Source: Clostridiales bacterium (GTDB taxonomy: Bacteria > Bacillota > Clostridia > Saccharofermentanales > UBA5734). Taken from it: 8,139 nucleotides of DNA. Position 1 is the stretch's first letter. Every line of letters starts with the position of its first letter. Shown here in pieces: positions 1 through 6,472 of this stretch. Where the stretch lies: assembly GCA_003532195.1 (NCBI GenBank), contig DOFA01000202.1:1-8139 (forward strand). The letters are read 5' to 3'. Position numbers and translations under genes: made by a program. The notes beneath the pieces were generated by a model. The model did no database searches, was not told where the DNA came from, and worked only from the letters and a program-made list of their open reading frames with translations.

Positions 1-24
1 CTCTCCCAGCTGAGCTAAGCTCCC
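1..24 (-). tRNA. tRNA gene, 5' end only (isotype not determinable)
   Basis: Read on the minus strand, the first 24 bases give GGGAGCT, then TA, GCTC, a D-loop containing AGCTGGGA, and GAG. This is the 5' half-acceptor stem, U8-A9, D-stem and D-loop of a standard bacterial tRNA. The gene continues past the left edge, so the anticodon, and hence the isotype, cannot be read. Its own strong promoter lies upstream at 62-90, leaving a leader of about 30 nt for RNase P to remove. The 5' end is inferred from the acceptor stem starting at base 24. Confidence 0.88.
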
Positions 25-61
25 GGAAAAACGGATGCGCGCCGTTTCCAGCGCAAGAGCA

Positions 62-90
62 AGTATAATCGAAAGGCTTCGGCTTGTCAA
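62..90 (-). promoter_or_regulatory. Near-consensus sigma-A-type promoter for the tRNA gene
   Basis: On the minus strand, a perfect -35 box TTGACA (90-85) is followed by a 17-base spacer and a -10 box TATACT (67-62), five of six matches to consensus. The expected start point is near base 55, about 30 bases before the mature tRNA 5' end. This is the best promoter match in the window and suits a stable RNA gene. It lies in the 117-base gap after the propeller gene, so the tRNA does not depend on readthrough from the heliorhodopsin operon. Confidence 0.85.
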
Positions 91-141
91 TACGCCGAAA
101 ATCCTCGGCAATCGGGCAATTGAAATAGCATGGATTTCCCC

Positions 142-1605
142 TTATTCAAATTTAAACGAATATAAGTCAGCGTCGCACATCAGGAACTCCAGAGTTGCCG
201 GCTGGCCGGAAAAAGCTGCCAGATCACCGGCAAAACCGACCCTGCGGTTCACGGAGTCGCCGAAAGTCTCGCAAGAGCGAATCTCCTGGCCGTCGGAGCT
301 GCGGATGATTACATAGATATAGCCGCGTGCCGAAGTCGAGAAATTGATGCGCAATGCCGAACCGCTGAAGATCAGCGGCTTGGTAACCAGCCGCTGTGGC
401 TTGTAAGTCGCCCGCCGGCTCATAAAGCCGTCCTGGCGGATTGTATAGCGGTACAGGACTTTGGGGCGGCCGGTCTTATGATTGTCAGGGATCAGCAGTG
501 TCATCTCATCGTCGGCGCCCTCGATCGCCGAGGGCGTGGGATAGAGCGCGTAAGCCGGATAGGCATCGCCGTAGATCCAGTTCAGCGGCTGTTCGGGGCC
601 GGTGCGGATGAACGCCTCGTCCCGGCGCGTCCAGTGAACCGTGTCGCGCGAAAACATGAACAGGCAGTCGTTGACCGTGAGGCCTTCCCGCGGCTCCATG
701 ACCTCGATCCGGGCTTTGCGCAGCTCACGGCCACAAAGTTCGTCAAAATTTGGCGTCCATTCGCGGCGCTCCATGTAGCGGGTCGGGAATCCGATCTGGA
801 TTTGCGGGGCACGGTAGTAGGGCATGATCTGGTTGGTATACAGCGGATAGTCTTCGGCGTCGCCAAAATCCAGGAATACCGGGTCGCTCCAGTTGCGGAA
901 ATTATCTGACTCAATGCGGCGGATATCGCGAATGGCGGCGTTCCAGTCCGTACCGACGATGTGGTCCGTCCCAGGCGAATGAAAACCGCGGACATAGCCG
1001 ATGTATTTGCCATATTGCGGATACCAGCCAAAAGTGTTCAGGGTGTCGAACGCTCCCTTTCGGGTCATCAGCCAGGCAGTTTCCTGGGCGAAGTGAATGC
1101 CGTCCGGGCTGGGGTAACACCATAGGGTCTTTTCGTGGCCTGCCGTTTTCCAGATCGGGCTGCCCACACCTTTGTATCGCTCTTCCGGCGGGCAGTCCGG
1201 GTTGGTGTCCTTAAAGACGAAAAAATTGTCAAAGTGAACCGATGAATCAAACAGAATGTTGTTGTCAAAGGACCCTTGAAATTCATGCAGACGAAGCTTG
1301 GGTTTGGTCCAGGTCAGACCGTCGATGCTCTCAGCATAACAGATGTGGCAGCCGTTATCCTTTTTCTGCATCGTGACATAATCAAAACGCCAGTTGCCGT
1401 TATAGTACATACGGTACAGGTTATCATCCTTGAAGACTGTATGGTAGAGCGTACCGTCGCCTTCCCAGGCCTCGCCGTGGGTCAGGACCGCCTCGCGGCG
1501 GGTCAATTCTTTCTGGACGGCCGGCACATCGGTCTGCTCCGTATCGACCAGATAATCATCCCAAAATACTTCGCGGTTGCTGCCAATATCAATCGCCATA
1601 TTCAT
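142..1605 (-). CDS. Cytoplasmic glycosidase-like five-bladed beta-propeller protein (GH32/43-related, function unknown)
   Basis: A soluble protein of about 487 residues. The N-terminal stretch (FWDDYLVD, then AWEGDGTLYHTVFKD and YRMYYNG near residues 47-70) resembles proteins annotated as GH32 N-terminal-like or sialidase-like in Planctomycetes, Verrucomicrobia and some Firmicutes. Repeated blade signatures of the SxDGxxW type occur near residues 92-99 (ESIDGLTW), 166-171 (SPDGIHF) and 319-325 (SRDTVHW), as expected of a five-bladed propeller. The last 75 residues look like a beta-sandwich, as in GH32. No signal peptide or membrane segment is visible, so a cytoplasmic location is inferred. 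An in-frame GTG lies at 1614, but I chose the ATG at 1605 because AGGTGA sits 5 bases before it, overlapping the upstream stop codon; ATG 1599 is also possible. Catalytic residues cannot be assigned by eye, so enzymatic activity is unproven. The fold class is fairly sure, the substrate unknown. Confidence 0.82.
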   Translation of the reverse strand: MNMAIDIGSNREVFWDDYLVDTEQTDVPAVQKELTRREAVLTHGEAWEGDGTLYHTVFKDDNLYRMYYNGNWRFDYVTMQKKDNGCHICYAESIDGLTWTKPKLRLHEFQGSFDNNILFDSSVHFDNFFVFKDTNPDCPPEERYKGVGSPIWKTAGHEKTLWCYPSPDGIHFAQETAWLMTRKGAFDTLNTFGWYPQYGKYIGYVRGFHSPGTDHIVGTDWNAAIRDIRRIESDNFRNWSDPVFLDFGDAEDYPLYTNQIMPYYRAPQIQIGFPTRYMERREWTPNFDELCGRELRKARIEVMEPREGLTVNDCLFMFSRDTVHWTRRDEAFIRTGPEQPLNWIYGDAYPAYALYPTPSAIEGADDEMTLLIPDNHKTGRPKVLYRYTIRQDGFMSRRATYKPQRLVTKPLIFSGSALRINFSTSARGYIYVIIRSSDGQEIRSCETFGDSVNRRVGFAGDLAAFSGQPATLEFLMCDADLYSFKFE

Positions 1606-1610
1606 TTCAT

Positions 1611-1616
1611 TCACCT
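1611..1616 (-). promoter_or_regulatory. Ribosome binding site overlapping the heliorhodopsin stop codon
   Basis: The minus-strand sequence AGGTGA begins inside the TAG stop codon of the heliorhodopsin gene (1617-1615) and lies 5 bases before the ATG at 1605. It matches the 3' half of the AGGAGGTGA anti-SD complement. Ribosomes ending heliorhodopsin translation would sit on this site, so translational coupling of the two proteins is likely. It also decides the start codon, favouring ATG 1605 over GTG 1614. Confidence 0.65.
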
Positions 1617-2409
1617 ATGCGGGCTGCATCGCGCCGAAAAGCACCAACCAGGCCAGAATGGATTTAGCAACCAGGCTCAGAACAATGTAGGTTCTTTCGC
1701 CGTAAAGATAATCCTGCCACTTGCCGATCTTTTTATATTGCAAAACCATATTAACCGGAAACAGGTTGAACGCGATAAAGTAAGTGGCCACGATAGCCCA
1801 GACGAACCAGGGAACCTGATCAAAATTGCCGTTGCCGAACATATAGATGAATACGGCAGCCCAAGGGGCGATACCGGCGACCGACCCCCAGATGAACGGG
1901 CCCCAGTTGACTTGTCCTTTGGTTTTGCCCGAATTCAGCTGTTCCATAACCAGGCCAAAAAGATTCATTGCGGCGTTAACGACAAAAATGAGGATCAGGG
2001 AGACGATGTCTTGGATGCCGAACAATGTCGCGATCAGAACGATCATAATCGATGAGCTGAGCGCATATTCAAACCAGCGGAACCGGTTGATCCCTTTAGC
2101 CAGGTCGGCGGCATAGATTGCGTTAAGCTTGGCCGGGAGCGAAATCAAGGCGTGGGCCAGCGCCGATATCAACAGAAAGGATGCCACCAGAATGCCAAAG
2201 GGAAGCTGGAAAAGATCGCGCGAAACAACTTCCAGTGCCTTTGTCTGCTGGTTGAAGGATAGATAAAACTGGGTGATCTGCGGTTTGAATTGCGCTATAT
2301 TCTGAATAACCTGCGTTGCCAGAAAGATCATGGCAATACCCTGAATAAGATGAAAAGCGCCCATAATCATGTTGAATCTGCGTAAACGGGATGTAACAGC
2401 TGGGTTCAT
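1615..2409 (-). CDS. heR: Heliorhodopsin (type-3 microbial rhodopsin)
   Basis: A 264-residue protein with seven predicted membrane helices, roughly at 12-32, 67-92, 108-130, 133-156, 169-191, 199-223 and 236-262. It matches the heliorhodopsin family over most of its length. Helix 7 carries GERTYIVLSLVAKSILAW with the retinal Schiff-base lysine K249. Helix 3 carries RWFEYALSSSIMIVLIA with the counterion E114, and H20 (helix 1) and H86 (helix 2) match family-typical histidines. The long helix 1-2 loop (about 33-66) is also typical. Known members have an inverted topology with a cytoplasmic N terminus, have slow photocycles, lack demonstrated pumping in most cases, and are considered light sensors restricted to monoderms. 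The ATG at 2409 has an AGGAG site 8 bases upstream, and the gene abuts the propeller gene downstream. The chromophore and signalling role are inferred; the family call is near certain. Confidence 0.96.
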   Translation of the reverse strand: MNPAVTSRLRRFNMIMGAFHLIQGIAMIFLATQVIQNIAQFKPQITQFYLSFNQQTKALEVVSRDLFQLPFGILVASFLLISALAHALISLPAKLNAIYAADLAKGINRFRWFEYALSSSIMIVLIATLFGIQDIVSLILIFVVNAAMNLFGLVMEQLNSGKTKGQVNWGPFIWGSVAGIAPWAAVFIYMFGNGNFDQVPWFVWAIVATYFIAFNLFPVNMVLQYKKIGKWQDYLYGERTYIVLSLVAKSILAWLVLFGAMQPA

Positions 2410-2479
2410 ATTTGCCGCTCCTTTCGCTTGTGCCGCACACCGGCGATCCTGCTTGTATGATTAAAAGTCCGATAATCCA

Positions 2480-2508
2480 ATTATATTCAGAAACGCGGCG
2501 AAAACCAG
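2480..2508 (-). promoter_or_regulatory. Candidate promoter of the heliorhodopsin-propeller operon
   Basis: In the 127-base gap after tatD, the minus strand has a perfect -10 hexamer TATAAT (2485-2480) preceded, 17 bases away, by a poor -35 match CTGGTT (2508-2503). The expected start near 2473 would give a leader of about 64 nt. The weak -35 could indicate activator dependence, but the A+T-rich gap makes a chance TATAAT plausible. No terminator is visible after tatD, so readthrough from metG-tatD is also possible. Confidence 0.42.
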
Positions 2509-2536
2509 CATATACGTTACAAAATGCCAGTAAAAT

Positions 2537-3334
2537 TTAATTTTCCGGTAGTTGGAACAGTCTGCAGGCATTGGCGGTGGTCAGCCTGGCGGTCTCTTCC
2601 GGGGAAATTTGCCAGATGGCTGCGACCTTCGCCCCGATCAGCGGCAGATAGGCAGGTTCGTTGCGCTGCCCCCGGTAAGGGACCGGCGTCAGGTAAGGGC
2701 AGTCGGTTTCCAAGAGCAGCCGGTCCTGCGGACAGATGCGGATCACTTCCGGCAATTTGCGGGCGTTGGAAAAAGTGACCGGGCCGTCAACGCCAAGATA
2801 GAAGCCCAGATTCAACAACGTCGCGGCGGTTTCGGCACTGCCGGAGTAACAATGGAAAACCCCGGGGCGCGGCAGCAGCAAACCATCTGCAGCCGCTTCC
2901 CGCAAGATGCGCAGGCAGTCCGCGGTCGCTTCCCGCTCATGAATGATCAGCGGCAGGCCGCATTCATGCGCCAATTCGATCTGGGCCCGAAAAACAGCCT
3001 GCTGGGCCGGGCGCGGCGAATAGTCATAATGATAATCCAGACCGGTCTCGCCAATGGCGACAATCAGGCTTCGCCGATGAAGCTGGATCAGCTGCTTCAA
3101 TTCATGAAATACCTGATCGTTAAAATACGCCGCTTCATGCGGATGATAGCCGGCGGCGCAGCAAAGCCTGCTGTCCCGGCTTGCAATCTCCAGGGCTTTC
3201 CTGGTATCTGACAGCGTGCAGGCCGGCATAAGCACCCGCGTTACATTCTGGAAAGCGGCGCGCTCCAAAACCGATTGCCGGTCCGCATCGTAGGCTTCGT
3301 CCTGCAGATGGGCGTGCGTATCAAACCAAGCCAT
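2537..3334 (-). CDS. tatD: TatD-family metal-dependent hydrolase/DNase
   Basis: A 265-residue protein of normal TatD/YabD length. It is a TIM-barrel metal-dependent phosphoesterase; characterised members act as Mg-dependent 3'-5' exonucleases. The metal ligands are all in place: H7 and H9 (FDTHAHL), E96 (AIGETGLDYHYD), H132 (PLIIHE), H161 (GVFHCYSG) and D211 (LLETDCPYLTP). The family tail PYRGQRNEP follows at 219-227. No signal peptide is seen, consistent with a cytoplasmic enzyme. The start codon lies just 3 bases after the metG stop (TGA GCC ATG), so the two are surely co-transcribed and probably translationally coupled, as in the metS-yabD order of Bacillus. In many Firmicutes rnmV and ksgA come next; here the heliorhodopsin pair does. 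Confidence 0.95.
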   Translation of the reverse strand: MAWFDTHAHLQDEAYDADRQSVLERAAFQNVTRVLMPACTLSDTRKALEIASRDSRLCCAAGYHPHEAAYFNDQVFHELKQLIQLHRRSLIVAIGETGLDYHYDYSPRPAQQAVFRAQIELAHECGLPLIIHEREATADCLRILREAAADGLLLPRPGVFHCYSGSAETAATLLNLGFYLGVDGPVTFSNARKLPEVIRICPQDRLLLETDCPYLTPVPYRGQRNEPAYLPLIGAKVAAIWQISPEETARLTTANACRLFQLPEN

Positions 3335-3337
3335 GGC

Positions 3338-5398
3338 TCAACCGACCTCTGCCCCGGGCATTACCGGCTGGTCAGCCGTCAACAGGCGATAGCCGACGGC
3401 TGTCGTGGCACACAACAGCATGCCGTTCGAATCGACGCCGCGGATTTTGCGCGGTTTCAGGTTTGTCACCACCACAACCTGCTTGCCTGGCAGCTCTTCG
3501 GCCCGGTAAGACTGGGCGATGCCGGAAACAATCTGGCGGATTTCACCGCCCAGGTCGATCTGCGAGCAAAGCAGTTTATCGGAGCCTTTGACCTGCTCAC
3601 AGGAAATGACCTGGCCGATCCGCAGACTGACCTTTTGGAAATCAGTAAATTCGATCAATGCCAGACCGGGGGCCTCATCCGGTACAGCTTTTCCCGGAGC
3701 GGCTGGAGCGGCCGGAGCAGTCGGGACCGATGTGGCCGGGGCATCTGCTACCGGGGCAGATGTGGCATTTGCGGCGTCTGCGGCGATAGTGGCGGTAGTG
3801 GCGGACGGTTTTTCGGACTCAGGTTTGCGGCCATCCAGCAGATCGCCCAAAGCGGCCAATTCTTTAGCCAGATCTATGCGCGGGAAAAGAGACTCGGCTT
3901 TACGTACGCCGGAAGTCGGACGATACCGGCCAAAATCGGCTGTGGATTGCCATTCCTGCTGGCGGGGGTCGTCAATGCCCAGCATCCGCCAGATTTTCGG
4001 AGCTGTTCCCGGCATAAACGGCTGCAGCAAAATGGAGGTGATCCGGATCACTTCGGCCAGATTGAACAGGACCGCGGCCAGACGGCCTGATTTCTCTGGT
4101 GTCCGGGCCAGGATCCAGGGTGCGGTGTCATCGATGTATTTATTGCTTCGGCCGATAACTTTCCAAATTTCCGCCAAAGCCTGGCTGAACTGCAGCTTAT
4201 CCATAGCGGCGGCCACCTGATCGGGCAAGGCCAGGCAGGCGTTGACCAGCTCATCGTCCGGCGCTTCGGGGTCCCGGCCTTCCGGCAGTCCGCCAGGAAA
4301 GTATTTGTCGATCATGGCCACTGTGCGGCTAACCAGATTTCCCAGATCATTGGCCAGATCCGAATTGATGCGGCTGATCAGCGCCTCGTTGGAAAAAACG
4401 CCGTCGGAACCGAAGGGCACTTCCCGCAGCAGAAAGTAACGGATGGCATCGACGCCGTATTTTTCACAAAGGACAACCGGATCAATGACATTTCCTTTGG
4501 ACTTGGACATTTTCCCGTCCTTGAACAGCAGCCAGCCATGGCCAAAAACCTGTTTGGGCAACGGCAGTTCCAGCGCCATCAGCATCGCCGGCCAGATCAA
4601 GGTATGGAAACGGACGATTTCCTTGCCGACCAGGTGCACATCCGCCGGCCAATAACGGCCAAAGTCACCGTTCAGGTCCGGGTATCCCAGAGCGGTGATA
4701 TAGTTGGACAAAGCGTCGATCCAGACGTAGACCACATGTTTCCGGTCGAATGGCACGGTCACGCCCCAGTTGAAAGTGGTTCGGGAAACACAAAGGTCTT
4801 CCAGTCCAGGTCGCAGAAAATTGTTCAGCATTTCATTGGCCCGGCTGGCTGGCTGGACAAAATCCGGATTCTGCTCGAAAAGGTCGATCAAGGCCTGCTG
4901 ATAGCGGGAAAGCCGGAAAAAATAGCTTTCTTCGCGGGTTCTCTCGACCGGGCGGCCGCAGTCCGGGCATTTCTGGCCGACCAGCTGGGTTTCGGTCCAG
5001 AAAGATTCGCATGGCGTGCAGTACCATCCTTCATATTCGCTCTTATATATGTCGCCCCGGTCATACAGTTTCTGAAAGATATACTGGATTGCCCGTTCAT
5101 GCTGTTCGTCGGTGGTCCGGATGAAGCGGTCATATGTAACATCCAGCAGCTGCCAAAGATCCTTGATGCCGGTTACGATATTGTCGACATACTGTTGCGG
5201 GGTTACGCCGCAGGCTTCGGCCTTGCGCTGGATTTTCTGGCCGTGCTCGTCGGTGCCGGTCAGAAACATCACATCATAGCCCTGGAGCCGCTTATAGCGG
5301 GCCATTGCATCCGCGGCCACCGTTGTATATGAATGCCCGATATGCAGTTTACCACTGGGATAATATATGGGGGTTGTAATATAATAGGTCGGCTTCAT
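3338..5398 (-). CDS. metG: Methionine-tRNA ligase with C-terminal tRNA-binding domain
   Basis: A 686-residue class I aminoacyl-tRNA synthetase that charges tRNA-Met in the cytoplasm. The HIGH signature is at 19-22 (KLHIGHS) and the KMSKS loop at 296-300. A single four-cysteine zinc knuckle is formed by C127, C130, C144 and C147. The helical anticodon-binding region covers about 345-510. An Ala/Pro/Thr-rich linker (about 525-578) leads to an OB-fold tRNA-binding/dimerisation domain of the EMAPII/Arc1p type (583-686; DFQKVSLRIGQV and VVTNLKPRKIRG are visible). It is slightly longer than the Bacillus protein, the excess being largely the linker. The ATG at 5398 has a strong GAGGAGGG site 9 bases upstream and a promoter at 5442-5470. 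Genes named metG and metS both refer to this enzyme. The promoter-to-ATG leader is only about 37 nt, too short for a T-box. Confidence 0.98.
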   Translation of the reverse strand: MKPTYYITTPIYYPSGKLHIGHSYTTVAADAMARYKRLQGYDVMFLTGTDEHGQKIQRKAEACGVTPQQYVDNIVTGIKDLWQLLDVTYDRFIRTTDEQHERAIQYIFQKLYDRGDIYKSEYEGWYCTPCESFWTETQLVGQKCPDCGRPVERTREESYFFRLSRYQQALIDLFEQNPDFVQPASRANEMLNNFLRPGLEDLCVSRTTFNWGVTVPFDRKHVVYVWIDALSNYITALGYPDLNGDFGRYWPADVHLVGKEIVRFHTLIWPAMLMALELPLPKQVFGHGWLLFKDGKMSKSKGNVIDPVVLCEKYGVDAIRYFLLREVPFGSDGVFSNEALISRINSDLANDLGNLVSRTVAMIDKYFPGGLPEGRDPEAPDDELVNACLALPDQVAAAMDKLQFSQALAEIWKVIGRSNKYIDDTAPWILARTPEKSGRLAAVLFNLAEVIRITSILLQPFMPGTAPKIWRMLGIDDPRQQEWQSTADFGRYRPTSGVRKAESLFPRIDLAKELAALGDLLDGRKPESEKPSATTATIAADAANATSAPVADAPATSVPTAPAAPAAPGKAVPDEAPGLALIEFTDFQKVSLRIGQVISCEQVKGSDKLLCSQIDLGGEIRQIVSGIAQSYRAEELPGKQVVVVTNLKPRKIRGVDSNGMLLCATTAVGYRLLTADQPVMPGAEVG

Positions 5399-5441
5399 GA
5401 AATATAGCCCTCCTCGTTACGGCAAATTAACGTTTCAGGTC

Positions 5442-5470
5442 ATTATAGCAGGAACTGGACGACAAGCCAA
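5442..5470 (-). promoter_or_regulatory. Promoter of the metG-tatD operon
   Basis: The minus strand shows -35 TTGGCT (5470-5465), a 17-base spacer, and a perfect -10 TATAAT (5447-5442) with the extended -10 dinucleotide TG one base before it (TGCTATAAT). The expected start near 5435 gives a leader of about 37 nt that contains the metG ribosome binding site. The perfect extended -10 offsets the four-of-six -35 box. Confidence 0.75.
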
Positions 5471-5480
5471 CTTTCCGCAG

Positions 5481-5516
5481 CTATTGTCCCGGGCCCCGGG
5501 TCTATTGTCCCGGGCC
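5481..5516 (-). repeat. Tandem 15-bp direct repeat forming a GC-rich hairpin after rsmI
   Basis: The 15-base unit CTATTGTCCCGGGCC (plus strand) occurs at 5481-5495 and again at 5502-5516, a 21-base period. On the minus strand, GGCCCGGG (5516-5509) can pair with CCCGGGGCC (5500-5492) with one bulged G across an 8-base loop, giving a very stable stem just after rsmI. No T-run follows, so it is not a classical intrinsic terminator. It could slow polymerase, protect an mRNA 3' end or be an operator upstream of metG. Next to it, CGGTCCG recurs at 5516-5522 and 5526-5532. Confidence 0.6.
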
Positions 5517-5545
5517 GGTCCGATTCGGTCCGGTCCTGAGGTGTT

Positions 5546-6472
5546 TTACACCTTGGGCTCCGGCTGCAGCGACAAAGCCAGCTGATAGAGATCATTCTTC
5601 CGCAGACCTGTCACGTCCTGGCAACGGCGCACGGCGTCCTTAACAGTCAGGCCGTCCCGCAGCATAGCTCGCAGCAGTTCCCGGCTCTTCTCCTCCGTCT
5701 CAGAGCCAGCCGGACTGTCTCCCGGGCAGCGTTGAATAAAGCTTTCCTGACCTTCCAGAATCAAGACATATTCGCCGCGCGGCTCCAGATCCTGATAGTA
5801 CTGGATGGCATCGCCGACGGTAACGCGGATGAATTCCTCGTGATGTTTCGTTAGCTCGCGGCCCAAGGTCAGCCGACGCTGGGCCAGGCCAGAGGACGCG
5901 AGATCAGCCAGCGTTTTTCTGATCCGGTGCGGCGCTTCATAAAAGACAACAGTGCGCTTCTCAGCGGCCAGTTCAGCCAGGCGTTCTTTTCTGGCTTTGC
6001 CGGCCGCCGGTAAAAATCCTTCGAAAACAAATCGGCTGGTCGGCAGGCCGGATCCGGCTAATCCGGCAATCGCGGCGCAAGGACCCGGGATAATGATAAC
6101 CGGAATGCCGCGGTCAACGCAAAGACGGACCAGCTCTTCGCCGGGATCGGATATGCAGGGCATGCCGGCATCGGCGACCAGGGCGACGCTGCGCCCGGAA
6201 AGCATCTGGTCTGCCAGCTGGGGTCCTTTAACCTGCCAATTGTGCGCATGATAGCTTTCCAGATGCTGGTGCAGGCCAAGATGATTGAGGAGCTGCAAAG
6301 TTCTCCGGGTATCTTCGGCGGCAACCAGGTCAACACTTTCCAAAACTGCCGCGCTGCGCGAAGTCAGATCGCCAAGGTTCCCGATCGGCGTGCCGACGAC
6401 ATAGAAGGCGCCAGGTTGGACCGCCGGTTTAGCGTTTTCCTTCCTGGGCTGGCCAAAATCCGGATCAGGCAT
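5546..6472 (-). CDS. rsmI: 16S rRNA (cytidine-1402-2'-O)-methyltransferase RsmI
   Basis: A 308-residue SAM-dependent tetrapyrrole-methylase-fold enzyme that 2'-O-methylates C1402 in the ribosomal decoding centre. Family motifs are all present: VGTPIGNLGDLT (26-37), AEDTR (52-56), DAGMPCISDPG (101-111), IIPGPCA (127-133), FYEAPHR (177-183) and RELTKHHEE (205-213). A C-terminal helical region with GLTVKDAVRR and GLRKNDLYQLAL matches the usual family tail. The frame opens 18 codons earlier, at 6526, but I chose ATG 6472 because GGAGGTGAG precedes it at ideal spacing and the homologous region begins soon after. This start overlaps the end of the methyltransferase gene upstream by 8 bases, implying coupled translation, as with yabB-yabC in Bacillus. 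The intervening GIY-YIG gene yazA of Bacillus is absent. Confidence 0.96.
   Translation of the reverse strand: MPDPDFGQPRKENAKPAVQPGAFYVVGTPIGNLGDLTSRSAAVLESVDLVAAEDTRRTLQLLNHLGLHQHLESYHAHNWQVKGPQLADQMLSGRSVALVADAGMPCISDPGEELVRLCVDRGIPVIIIPGPCAAIAGLAGSGLPTSRFVFEGFLPAAGKARKERLAELAAEKRTVVFYEAPHRIRKTLADLASSGLAQRRLTLGRELTKHHEEFIRVTVGDAIQYYQDLEPRGEYVLILEGQESFIQRCPGDSPAGSETEEKSRELLRAMLRDGLTVKDAVRRCQDVTGLRKNDLYQLALSLQPEPKV

Noticed and set aside
94..109. Hairpin GCCGA/TCGGC after the propeller gene as a terminator
   Set aside because: The stem is only 5 bp with no T-run after it, and it overlaps the upstream side of the tRNA promoter. No convincing terminator for the heliorhodopsin operon is visible.
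1276..2055. Plus-strand open frame of 259 codons
   Set aside because: It lies opposite the heliorhodopsin and propeller genes, spans their junction, shows no recognisable domain and is explained by the codon bias of the genes on the other strand.
1615..2409. Type-1 (pump or sensory) rhodopsin or an unrelated seven-helix protein
   Set aside because: The helix 3 motif RWFEYALSSS and helix 7 motif SLVAKSILAW are heliorhodopsin-specific; type-1 proteins have an Asp or Glu counterion in a different context and a DxxxK motif in helix 7.
4538..5332. Plus-strand open frame of 264 codons
   Set aside because: It is wholly antisense to metG, whose motifs are intact, and has no family resemblance. The same holds for plus-strand frames at 2552-3211, 3275-4090 and 3519-4220.
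5399..5435. T-box riboswitch before metG
   Set aside because: The promoter-to-start leader is only about 37 nt, too short for a specifier loop and antiterminator.
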